From Epithemia pelagica (taxonomy: Eukaryota > Bacillariophyta > Bacillariophyceae > Surirellales > Surirellaceae), in the NCBI GenBank assembly GCA_946965045.2, contig OX337238.1, forward strand, positions 434,001-498,000: DNA of 64,000 bases, in the 5' to 3' direction. The notes below the pieces were generated by a model. That model did not search any database. It had not been told where the DNA came from and was given only the letters and a program-made list of their open reading frames with translations. The position numbers were made by a program, and so were the translations under genes. Shown here piece after piece: positions 20,056 to 28,746 of the stretch (positions are counted from its first letter, which is position 1; the number at the start of each line of letters is the position of its first letter).

Positions 20056-21168
20056 TCACCACGGCAACCATTTTCGCCATTGAAGCCGTCGCAGTCGGCT
20101 CTTCCTCTCATCGATATCAGCCATTATCTGGTCCACGGATCGATGGCTGTTTCCTCTTCGAAGTTCATCTTCCAAGTAGGATATTTCATCCTGGAGTTCG
20201 GCTACTTTGAGTTCCATCTCTGACACATGAAAGGAAACCTTTTGCGTAGCTGCAGGATCTGCGACAGGATGGTAATGCCACAGAGAGTATGGATTCACCT
20301 TATTCAGCAAGGGATCTACCGTCTCAGATTCCAGACTGGGCGCGGATGTACTGTTTTCTTCGTCCTCCTCCTCAACTATTGGAAACTCCACGGTTACGCA
20401 ACTTTGAACAGGAAGCTGATTGGCTGTTTGAGGCAAGATGCTTTGGGGGGTTGCCGGTGTGTTGAGCGAGAGGGCCATGGTTTCATCCACAAGAGCAACA
20501 GCTTCGGACCCATCTGTGGATGTACCGCTCTCTTCATGAAAGACCCGTACGCGAATGGGAACTATTCTGTCCTTTGATTCCTCTTTCGCAATGCGCTCTT
20601 GATTCTCTCGTGCGTCCAGAGGCATTTCCCCTAATAGTGCGTGTGGTAAGGCTGATTCTTGGACTCCGATTTGTTCTGGATATGGAACAGAACTCCATTC
20701 CGGTGAACCAAAATGAATCCTGAGCTTTTTCTCCATATCGGAACTCAATAATGAGAGCAAGTAAGGCCTCGTACTGTCATTGGAAATTGCAAACCAAGTA
20801 CAAAAATAGGGAACCATTGTGGCGGCCAAAAAATAGCCCGTGTACACAACGGACTGAGGCCATGGTTTTTCCTCGGGAGGCTTTTTCGATGGATCGCCAG
20901 GAGGTGGTCCGTCGTACAGCGACTTATTTTTCTGCTTATAGTCTTGCCAGGATCTCCTCGAAATTACTCGCGGAGGTTGCGGTTTGGGAGTCACTTTTTT
21001 CGAAGACGAGGTAGTTGTTGTGGATGATGACGAGGAGGAGGAAGAAAAGGATCGCCTCTTTGTCGACCGTGCGCCAAGAGATCTTGGCGGACAGTACCTG
21101 CGACAGATACTATTCTGGTGGACTGTACAGAGCCCATTGAAGGGTCGACTGTGGATATAGAAAGTCAT
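20056..21168 (-). CDS. Single-pass coiled-coil protein, possibly mitochondrial; unknown
   Basis: 370 aa from the ATG at 21168 (MTFYIHSRPFNG). The first about 55 residues are rich in Arg/Ser with few acids (CRRYCPPRSLGARSTKRRSF), compatible with a mitochondrial presequence. One hydrophobic segment (VVYTGYFLAATMVPYFCTWFAI, about residues 110-130) follows a Pro-rich KPWPQS. The C-terminus has a short coiled coil (EMELKVAELQDEISYLEDEL) and ends in basic RKSRLRRLQWRKWLPW. No known domain. Divergent from the TRAPPC6 gene, with about 320 bp between ATGs. Confidence 0.6.
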   Translation of the reverse strand: MTFYIHSRPFNGLCTVHQNSICRRYCPPRSLGARSTKRRSFSSSSSSSSTTTTSSSKKVTPKPQPPRVISRRSWQDYKQKNKSLYDGPPPGDPSKKPPEEKPWPQSVVYTGYFLAATMVPYFCTWFAISNDSTRPYLLSLLSSDMEKKLRIHFGSPEWSSVPYPEQIGVQESALPHALLGEMPLDARENQERIAKEESKDRIVPIRVRVFHEESGTSTDGSEAVALVDETMALSLNTPATPQSILPQTANQLPVQSCVTVEFPIVEEEDEENSTSAPSLESETVDPLLNKVNPYSLWHYHPVADPAATQKVSFHVSEMELKVAELQDEISYLEDELRRGNSHRSVDQIMADIDERKSRLRRLQWRKWLPW

Positions 21169-21486
21169 GGTGGTGGATCTTTCTCGCACAAAATGATTCT
21201 TGGGGTGGACTTGCTGGTGGTTGACGATTGACGATTGATGATGATGGTTGATTGATGTGATGTCTGTATGACGGCGGGGGAACGGCGAATGGAAGACGCA
21301 TCGACTGACGGACGGGAGGATCTTTTGTTTTACAACTGACAGAAGATATTTTGTCAGTGAAAGCAGCTTTTTTGTTGTCGTTGCATTGCAAAACACAGTG
21401 TGGTGGCAAGTTGCGAGGATTGTGTGCCATTGTTTCAAAAGAACGCTTCAGGTGAACCCAAAAGCAACGCCAGAAACGAGTGTGTC

Positions 21487-22116
21487 ATGGTGTTGTCCGT
21501 TACGAACGACATGAAAGTTTCGGAGCAAATGGTCGAGTTCCTCCTGTCCGAGTTGGTCTTGTACGCTAAGGATTCGTGCACCCCGAGCAGCAGCAAAGTT
21601 ACGAGCGGGACATCGGAAGGATCCCAACAAGACGGATCCGGTGGCGTCGTAGAGGATGAAGAGGCTCTGACCGTCGCAGCAGAGCAAGCTGCTGCGAAAT
21701 TGGAGAGAATTGGATTTGCCGTTGGATTTCGCCTCACCGAACGACTGGCACAAAACAAAACCTGGAATGCTGTACCGAACCAAGACATGGCCGCAGCGGT
21801 ATCTGCGCAACAGCTCGAAGCTGTCAAGTTTCTATGCAAGGAAGTATGGACAGATATTTTTGGGAAACAAATCGATAAACTTCAAACCAATCATCGAGGT
21901 GTGTTTGTACTCAAGGATCTCAATCTTAAGTGGCTATCACGCTTCCCATCGGGAACGGAACATGCACGTGTCACAGCGATTCGTCTGTTGGCCTTTCCAT
22001 GTGGACTGATTCGGGGGTGTTTGTCTAATCTTGGAATTCCTGCAGTTGTATCGTGCGATTTCTTAGCCGATGGCCAAAACATGGCAGCCTGCTCCTTCAA
22101 TATCAAAGTGAAGTAA
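21487..22116 (+). CDS. TRAPPC6: TRAPP complex subunit 6 (Trs33)
   Basis: 209 aa from the ATG at 21487; the open frame extends upstream but without another ATG. Matches the TRAPPC6/Trs33 branch of the Bet3-like fold: KLERIGFAVGFRLTERLAQN, LEAVKFLCKEVWTDIFGKQI, KLQTNHRGVFVLKDL, then LLAFPCGLIRGCLSNLGI. These proteins form the core heterodimers of TRAPP, a Rab/Ypt1 exchange factor in ER-Golgi and Golgi traffic. An insert of about 40 residues rich in Ser/Gly/Glu follows the first helix. Convergent with the LYRM7-like gene; the two coding ends are 68 bp apart. Confidence 0.9.
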   Translation: MVLSVTNDMKVSEQMVEFLLSELVLYAKDSCTPSSSKVTSGTSEGSQQDGSGGVVEDEEALTVAAEQAAAKLERIGFAVGFRLTERLAQNKTWNAVPNQDMAAAVSAQQLEAVKFLCKEVWTDIFGKQIDKLQTNHRGVFVLKDLNLKWLSRFPSGTEHARVTAIRLLAFPCGLIRGCLSNLGIPAVVSCDFLADGQNMAACSFNIKVK

Positions 22117-22184
22117 CGATTCAACGGCAAAACTTTCTAAACTACCCTTCGCAACAAACCGGAAATATGGTCAATCATTTAGGC

Positions 22185-22707
22185 TTATCCATTATTCTTG
22201 GAATTTGTCGAGTGTTCGACCTTTGGCGCTTCCAGACTCGCTTCCATTCTTGATACTGTCTCAGGAGTAATTGGCTCTACTTTCGCATGATCAATCCCTA
22301 CTGTATGTTCAGGCTTCACTTTCACAGCTGAGAACAAATCCAGAGAATAAAATTAGTCTCGTTCTCTTCGTGAACAGCGTGCACCTATGGAGAAAAATCG
22401 AATCAATACCACCGAGGCAACAAAAGTAAAACGTACCATAGTTCCCAGTTTTTCGATTCAATTCCCCTTGCATTATCCCAGTCTTCATCATATCAACAGC
22501 TTCGTCCACCATTCCAAGCAGACCTTCAAAATGGCTTCCTGAAGATGGAGCATCTCGGTTCTTGATGAATTCGGCCTTGATGGCCTTTCGAGACTCGGCC
22601 ATCGCATAGTTGTCGCCCACGAAGAGCATCTTTCTCGCCCGGAACAGGCGTCGATATCCAGCAAACACGCGAGCCTTATTCGATGTTGATGTTGCTATCG
22701 ACGACAT
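22185..22707 (-). CDS. LYRM7: LYR-motif Rieske assembly factor (LYRM7/MZM1), two exons
   Basis: Exons 22707-22437 and 22327-22185; intron 109 bp (GTACGT ... TTCTCAG); 137 aa. Start is the ATG at 22707 (MSSIATSTSNKARVFAGYRR). The body has the LYR-family pattern: YRRLFRARKMLFVGDNYAMA, KAIKAEFIKNRD, GMVDEAVDMMKTGIMQGEL. Splicing joins RKTGNY to AVKVKPEHT, the position where LYRM7 proteins read N-x-L-K-L-x-P, which supports the junction. Predicted mitochondrial matrix chaperone that holds the Rieske Fe-S protein before insertion into complex III. The unspliced frame would end in unrelated residues. Confidence 0.8.
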
Positions 22708-22873
22708 GATGTTGGCGATGAATGAACGCCCATCAAAACTCAAACGCGTCCGTGTTGGTTGGAATTTGGAATTCGGGTGTGTGTGGTGTCTGTGGTGCCG
22801 AAAGCCCCGCTGTCAGTAGACGTAAGGTAGGTGGAGTAGGTAGTGTCTGTTGTCGAATGGCAACATTTCTGTA

Positions 22874-22888
22874 TTAGGGTTTAGGGTT
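22874..22888 (+). promoter_or_regulatory. Telomere-like repeat (telo-box) in promoter
   Basis: TTAGGGTTTAGGGTT lies about 135 bp upstream of the ATG of the telobox-Myb gene at 23024, also 5' of the divergent LYRM7-like gene (ATG at 22707). It is two copies of TTAGGG/TTTAGGG, the sequence class bound by telobox Myb proteins. Function as a binding site is inferred. Confidence 0.5.
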
Positions 22889-23023
22889 CCTGGTGCTACA
22901 GTAGTGGGAGGAACTTTTGCCATCATCGCCGTTTTTTGTTTCGCATCAAAGCGGCTACGACAATGTGCTTTAGTTGATGGCTTCTTTGGAATCGACTGAA
23001 GTAAGAAAACAACTCTGAATCAA

Positions 23024-24750
23024 ATGTCTGCGAAGAACGGAACAGCGGATGAAGACGGTGCTGCAAGTGAAAATCACACTGTGAATAGCAGCAATAATCA
23101 TGAAATGTCGAGCGATTCTATTGTCCCGATATTACCCCCGATCGCCCCTGCCGATGGGTTAGGGCTTGATCGCGTAAACGATATCCTTGACTTTGAAATT
23201 GAGCATATTTTCAATGACAGGGCTACGAGGAACGAGCACTACCAATGCTTGTCGGTAAGTAGGACCATCTTGATGGGATATCCAACAACCGTAGTTCCCG
23301 CGTTTCTTTCAATCTCAATCTCACCTGCCTCTTGCCATACTAGTTCTTTTGGAATACACATCCTGCAAAATCCATTGGATTCGGGCGTCGCTTTGTTCTA
23401 CTGCTATTAGCTGAGATCATGGTAATCGCTTGTGGCCGTCCTCCTCTTGACAATGATGAAAACGACGGAATTCAAAAGCGTTTTCCCGCTCTATACAGCC
23501 TTGATCGCGAGGGTTGGTTGAACCTCGAAAGCGACCTTACAAAGGTTCGCTCCCTTCTACTCCGAAAGGATGCTACAGTGAATTACTCAAATGAGAGAGA
23601 CGGGCTTAATGACGCATCTCAGGTTGACCTCGAGATTAGCAAAAGTGAAGAGTTTGGGGTAAAGTTCGATAAGATAGTCCGACTTATCCAGATCAACAAA
23701 GCAATTGCACCTTTCCGAAAAGCGCTGGAAGATGGTATTATTGCAAACGTTGAAAACGTTTCATCTATCGTGACTCAGGAAAGCATAGCAGAGGTCATGT
23801 AAGTACCATTCCATCCGTTCCGATTTGTTTGCCGAAGTCAAGTTGTAGCTTGCCTCGGCTCACCGAGTTGTGGATTGGTGTGATGCAGAAGATACCTTGA
23901 ATCTGAGGGAAACGCGGAGGTCCAAGATTCGGTGCGCTCGTTGTTTGTCGAAACAAACCAAGGTAGTTTTTGCTTTGTTGATCATGAACTGCTTGTATCA
24001 AAAATAAGAGCACCTCCCTTTGATCTCGTCTACTTTCAAAACAAGTTTGAAATACTTCTTCACCGCATGACCGATACAGTTTTCCCGAAAGATCAATCTG
24101 TTCTCATGGCTTTGCGATACACAGTCACACCGAACAGTGCAATAGATGAGATATTGCGGACCCGACGGAAGAATAGGAAGCGCATTATTTCAACAACAGA
24201 CGTGCATCGCCGGAAGAGAACGCGTGGTAATTCACAAGCTTCGCATGTTCCTATGTCTGATGATGCAGTTCATTCTCCTTCACAGCAGTCTCAAACAGCA
24301 AACGATCAACGGAATGTAGGTTCGCACGCAATTGTTGAGGAGATGGATGAGACAGAGCAGCTTATGGAAGGAACCGGACTTGGAAGACCTATGAAACGAG
24401 CAAGAATTTCCCCACTGCGGAAAAGAGACAATGAGGTCGCCCCAGACCCGGGAATATTTCACGAAAATGGCCGAGTAGCACGACGGCAACGTTGGACCGA
24501 ACAAGAGAAAAACATCGTCAGAATCGGAGTCAAACGATTCGGTCCAGGTCATTGGAAAGAAATAAAGAATGCATATCCACAAATACTCCGAAACCGCACA
24601 GTTGTGCAAATAAAGGACTGTTGGAGAACGATGAGCAAATCGGGAGAACTAACCTTACATATCCTTGATGGAAGTGATGGTTCAGAACCGGAGACAAATG
24701 GAGATATGCCAGTAGCCACGAAGGGTGAGGTCGATGTCCACGAGACATAA
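23024..24750 (+). CDS. Telobox Myb (TRF-like) DNA-binding protein, three exons
   Basis: Exons 23024-23254, 23344-23798 and 23889-24750; introns 89 and 90 bp with GTAAGT donors; 515 aa. Junctions restore CLS/FFWNTHPAKS and EVI/RYLESEGN in one frame. The C-terminus holds a single Myb/SANT domain (about residues 428-480): RRQRWTEQEKNIVRIGVKRF, GPGHWKEIKNAYPQIL, then VVQIKDCWRTM. The last is the telobox signature (VDLKDKWRN/T) of animal TRF1/2 and plant TRFL/TRB telomere proteins. The N-terminal half is helical (LDRVNDILDFEIEHIFNDRA) and could be a TRFH-like dimerisation domain, but I cannot confirm that. A basic NLS (RRKNRKRIISTTDVHRRKRT) lies between. Likely nuclear, binding telomeric or telo-box DNA. 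Confidence 0.8.
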
Positions 24751-26753
24751 TTGGGCACACAACGATGTGAAATGCTCGTTGGTATTCACATATGGGAGTC
24801 GGGAAATCGATTTAGTTCATGGTGAAAGGCGCATCCAAATAGGACTCAGAATGTGCGTGGTGAAATGGACTGTCGAGCCTGTATTTTGTTTGTCGACCAC
24901 TTAGTGTCTAGAAAGTGGACTTTTGTTGGATCGATAAAACATGACGAGGTCATGAACAAGAAGTATCGCATGCTGCAATCCCGTCCATCCATAACATTAG
25001 AGATAGTGCTACCTTCTTCCCTACTCACATCATATGTCGCAGCGCAGGTGATTCGTGATGATTCGTGATTCGCGTGGTATTCTAAATTCTAACCAAAAGA
25101 GTTTGAGCCAGAGGCCCGAGGCTAAGGTAGTCCCCATAGTCTTGGTACTTGGGAGGAGTAGCTAGAGCTTTAGTAGAGTAAGGGCTGGGGATACCGATCC
25201 ATGTACATCTAAGTAGGCTCAGTCCAAAAGCTACGTAGAGTACATAAAATCACATAGTACACGTCACGCCGGAAATGGCCGGAATTTCAAAAAACTCGAC
25301 AATGATGGCGAGATCCGGTGACGCCGTATGCGTTCACCCATGCATCGCATAAACATCCAACCACCGTAAGTCCTTTGCCTTTACCTTTGAAATGGTTGTC
25401 CGAAATTACAGAAGATTTGCCAAGTTGGCTGAAAAGGTACGCTCATTTTTCTGCAGTGATGAAATCGAACGACCGCCCTAACTCACTCATTTTTCAATGC
25501 TGACTCGACCGAATTGAAAGCATAGTCACTCTAGTAGTAAATAATCTTATTGTCAAAGCGGTCGAGTCAAGCTCTATTATTGAGGAAGTTATGGCCATGG
25601 GGGTAACGGCTTCCACCATTGTCGAGCGATGGCTTCCAATTTGCATTGTTTCTCGCGGCAGCAAGTTTTCAATTTGAGACCATCCGCCCCACTTGTTACA
25701 CTGATGAAAATAGTACTACGTAGATTAATGTACTGAGCCTACTTAGATGTACATGGATAGCCCATACAGATCTTACTCCATCTACTGCAAGGAGTCACAT
25801 ATGGGTAACTTGTACTGTTAATCCTATACAAAGATACAAAGATGAAGAAAGATGCATCCCAAAACCCCAATCCAAAAGAGCTGTCGGAAGTCGGAACTCT
25901 GAACTTACTCTCTAGCTTGTTCGAGAGTAATAGTAAGAGCCAAGCACCAAGCGCCTCTGCTCGATGCGCGTGTGATAAAAATAAGAGAGGTCTAAGTCTA
26001 ACCTGACTGTGATCTCGTATTCCTCTAGCTCGCTACAAGAGATCTAGGTAGGTAAAATCACGCCCAATTAGCTCGAGAGTAGCGGAATAGTCGGAGGTCA
26101 AAGGGACACAACGCAACTGCACACTGCACCCTATTTTGCCTATTTCGTATTATTTCGTAGAGGAACGAACAACCAACAAGGAAAGTTCGGTCTAGTACTG
26201 TCTACTCGTCTAAAACTTCTTGAAAGAGATTATGGACAATACGAGTATTCATAGTTCGCTTTATCCGCTCTCTATGTTCCTTCCTATTTTTTCCTTGGAG
26301 CGTTCCCATTTCCCATATTCCCCCCGTTTCCCTTGCTCAATTCTCAATACACCCAATACGAATACATCTATATACTTCTCAGCGCTCAGAGGGTTCAAAC
26401 TGATAGTTGGGATCGACTACCATAGTGCGTACTCCCTATCCCTCTTTCCCATACTCATTGCTCATTAGTCATCAATCATTAGCCCTAATTTTTTAAAGGA
26501 CAAACTTAGGGATATCGGAAAAAATTACCGGACAGAAGTCCTCGAAATCTTGATGATCAGTACCTAACCTAGCGCCACAGCACAGGATCGCTGTACCATA
26601 GCCTACGAGCACAACAAGTGACCAGTTTTACTCAATGGTTTGCTGGACACTTGTCCGGCTCACGATAGCGCTGTATGTAGCAGAAGGGAATTTCACAAAC
26701 CCTCGCATCACGCTTCACTGGACATACCCATGAGGGAGTACTTGTTGTCGGAG
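24751..26753. other. 2-kb intergenic region holding a TIR element
   Basis: No gene recognised. Contains the TIR element copy at 25180-25758. The remainder (25800-26750) is AT-rich with short frames lacking domain content. Confidence 0.5.
25180..25758. mobile_element. Non-autonomous TIR element, copy 1
   Basis: About 580 bp, nearly the same as 49849-50438. The ends are inverted: left atccatgtacatctaagtag + gctcagt; right ...actgagc then ctacttagatgtacatggat. Each end is followed inward by ctacgtag/ctacgta. There is no transposase. Inside is a stretch with GTAAG-like and TTACAG-like signals and a short frame (KLAEKVRSFFC near the TTACAG), which may be captured exon sequence. Both copies start with aagggctggggataccg. 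Superfamily unknown; target duplication not resolved. Confidence 0.65.
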
Positions 26754-26867
26754 CAAGAAGCGCGACCGATATTGAGCGAATTTTAAGCGAATAGCTAACC
26801 CCATGAGGGGCAAACGGTCTAGGTCTCACTTGTAGAATTTTCCTCTATGAACGATGGCGTAATTTGG
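26754..26867 (+). repeat. 5' LTR of element A
   Basis: 114 bp, identical to 32875-32988. Confidence 0.85.
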
Positions 26868-27285
26868 TTTATCAGACCCATCACGACTCTTTTATGAGCT
26901 TTACCTCAACCATGGCCTGGGAAGGTCGCGAAATATCTGGATCATTCGCTCCGAGAATGACCGCCCAAGGTTGGATACCTGTTCTCCCTTCCTCTACTAC
27001 ATATCTCACCTGCAACGGGGTTAGAGATAGAGGATGTGATATGCGGTCAGCTTTTGCGCGCATATCGGGCAATGACGGACGCGTCACACATCTTGCCGTT
27101 GAAAGATGACAGCCATACGGACACTTTCGTTGCTTAAATGCTTAATGAAGTGCGCCGTCCAGGCACCATGCGAGCTCTCGACTCCAATTCTACTTTTCCT
27201 CGCTCGCAAATGAAAGCGAGATTATCAGGTGAAGTATCTGCACACTTTCACCGGAAAGCCCAACTTCACCCGAATAAGAACTACC

Positions 27286-28731
27286 ATGGCAGCGATTCCT
27301 CCAGCAAGCCCTCTTGACATCTTGAATGCCTACATGGATGTAGTGCTCCAAATCACCGATCAGGCAGCTCGTGATGCCTTGAATGCTCAGGGACTACGAG
27401 CAATTAGTGACTTCGAAGCTCTGAGCGAAGATGATATCGCTGAAATTTGCTCAAATGCCAGGAAACCTGGTGGCATGATTCCCAATCCTAATCCTCTTGG
27501 ACCACCGTTGATTGCTAATCCTGGTATCATGATTGGTCATCTGGCTGAGAAACGCCTCAAGATGTTTCGTTACTTTGTTATCCATTTGAACAAGGTGAAT
27601 CGGACCTTTGTCGGTACTGTTCCCAACTTGGCCGATCTACAAACACTCTATCAATTCAAAGAGAGTGAGACGGAACATGACAACGAAGTTCCCATGCCGG
27701 AGAAACTCACATCGATTGAGAATATCCGTGTTGTTTTGGAGGACCTTGATCATTATCTTGAGTCCAAGCGAGGTGTCACTGGCATTCCTTTGGCTGCGTA
27801 CACTCGTAGCGATCCCAACGTTGCACCTGAAAATGAAGATCCGAATTTCGGTGCTCCAACTTTCCTGGCGGAGATGATCAGGCGGGCACCACATACAGGC
27901 CCTACCTATGCTGCCGACAATCTTGCCGTGTGGGATGTTATCAGACACATCACACATGATGGACCAGGATGGGGCTGGGTGCAACCATTTGCACGCGCAC
28001 GCAATGGACGTGCTGCCTATCAAGCCTTGCGTACCCATTATCTTGGAGACGCTTTCCAATCTCGTCTCCGTGCCAAAGCAGATCAAACACTCGAAAGTGT
28101 GTATTGCGACGGAGCAAAGCGCAATTTTACCTATGAACGATTCATAGAAACCCTGCAACGGGCATTTACTGACCTTGAGTCAACAGGCGAAGCTGTGAGT
28201 GAAGAGAGAAAAGTGCGCATTCTCCTCACAGGCATTGCAGATGCACGACTCGAGAGCGCAAAGAATCAAATTCTTGCAACCCCTACTCTCCGAGCAACAT
28301 TTGAAACCGCATCGAACTTCCTTGCAGAGGTGTTAGACAGCAAGGTCTCCTATAGCGCCTCCAATAGGAAGCAAGCCAGAATCTCCTCGATCCAATCCCA
28401 AAACAAAGGAAAGGGAAGGAACAATAATGGCCGAAACAATAAGAAGAATGAAGATAAAGAAAAGGAGGAATTAACGGACCGCTACTATACTCCAAAGGAA
28501 TGGTCAAAGTTGAGTGGGCCAGAACGCCAACGCGTTCGCGATGTGCGTGAAGAACGCGATAAAAGGAGAGGAGTGGCATCCGTTACGAGTCAATCCCGAA
28601 AGAAGGCAAAGAAGGATGCACAGAATAATGACACTCCCGATGTCTCCGAAGAGTCCTCTGACGAAGCTAGCAGAGGCATTGGCGCAATCATGAGCCAGCG
28701 CAAGAAGAAACGAAACTCTGAAAATTTGTGA
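27286..28731 (+). CDS. Element A Gag
   Basis: 481 aa from the ATG at 27286; the open frame extends upstream without an ATG. Helical capsid-like region (about 1-370) with AYQALRTHYLGDAFQSRLRA, similar in layout to the UBN2-type Gag of Copia elements. The basic C-terminus (KGKGRNNNGRNNKKNEDKEK, YYTPKEWSKLSGPERQRV) has no CCHC zinc knuckle, so RNA binding probably depends on basic residues. It ends in TGA followed by CTA, and pol continues in the same frame (see separate entry). Confidence 0.85.
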   Translation: MAAIPPASPLDILNAYMDVVLQITDQAARDALNAQGLRAISDFEALSEDDIAEICSNARKPGGMIPNPNPLGPPLIANPGIMIGHLAEKRLKMFRYFVIHLNKVNRTFVGTVPNLADLQTLYQFKESETEHDNEVPMPEKLTSIENIRVVLEDLDHYLESKRGVTGIPLAAYTRSDPNVAPENEDPNFGAPTFLAEMIRRAPHTGPTYAADNLAVWDVIRHITHDGPGWGWVQPFARARNGRAAYQALRTHYLGDAFQSRLRAKADQTLESVYCDGAKRNFTYERFIETLQRAFTDLESTGEAVSEERKVRILLTGIADARLESAKNQILATPTLRATFETASNFLAEVLDSKVSYSASNRKQARISSIQSQNKGKGRNNNGRNNKKNEDKEKEELTDRYYTPKEWSKLSGPERQRVRDVREERDKRRGVASVTSQSRKKAKKDAQNNDTPDVSEESSDEASRGIGAIMSQRKKKRNSENL

Positions 28732-28734
28732 CTA
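28729..28734 (+). promoter_or_regulatory. Probable stop-codon readthrough site (UGA CUA)
   Basis: Gag ends UUG UGA CUA UCG. The downstream pol frame is in register (28747 minus 27286 is divisible by 3) with no other stop. UGA followed by CUA is the best known leaky context in eukaryotes (alphaviruses and several cellular genes). This would give a Gag-Pol fusion at a low ratio, as retroelements need. Confidence 0.6.
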
Positions 28735-28746
28735 TCGCTCCAGTCG

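Noticed and set aside
21400-21486. Longer TRAPPC6 N-terminus
   Set aside because: The frame is open but contains no ATG before 21487, and the family core starts after it.
22871-22890. Interstitial telomere from a chromosome fusion
   Set aside because: Only two repeat units; a promoter telo-box is the simpler reading.
28735-28746. Pol of element A as an independently initiated ORF from 28747
   Set aside because: Possible, but the 12 bases between TGA CTA and the ATG are open and in register with gag; readthrough explains the arrangement better than internal initiation.
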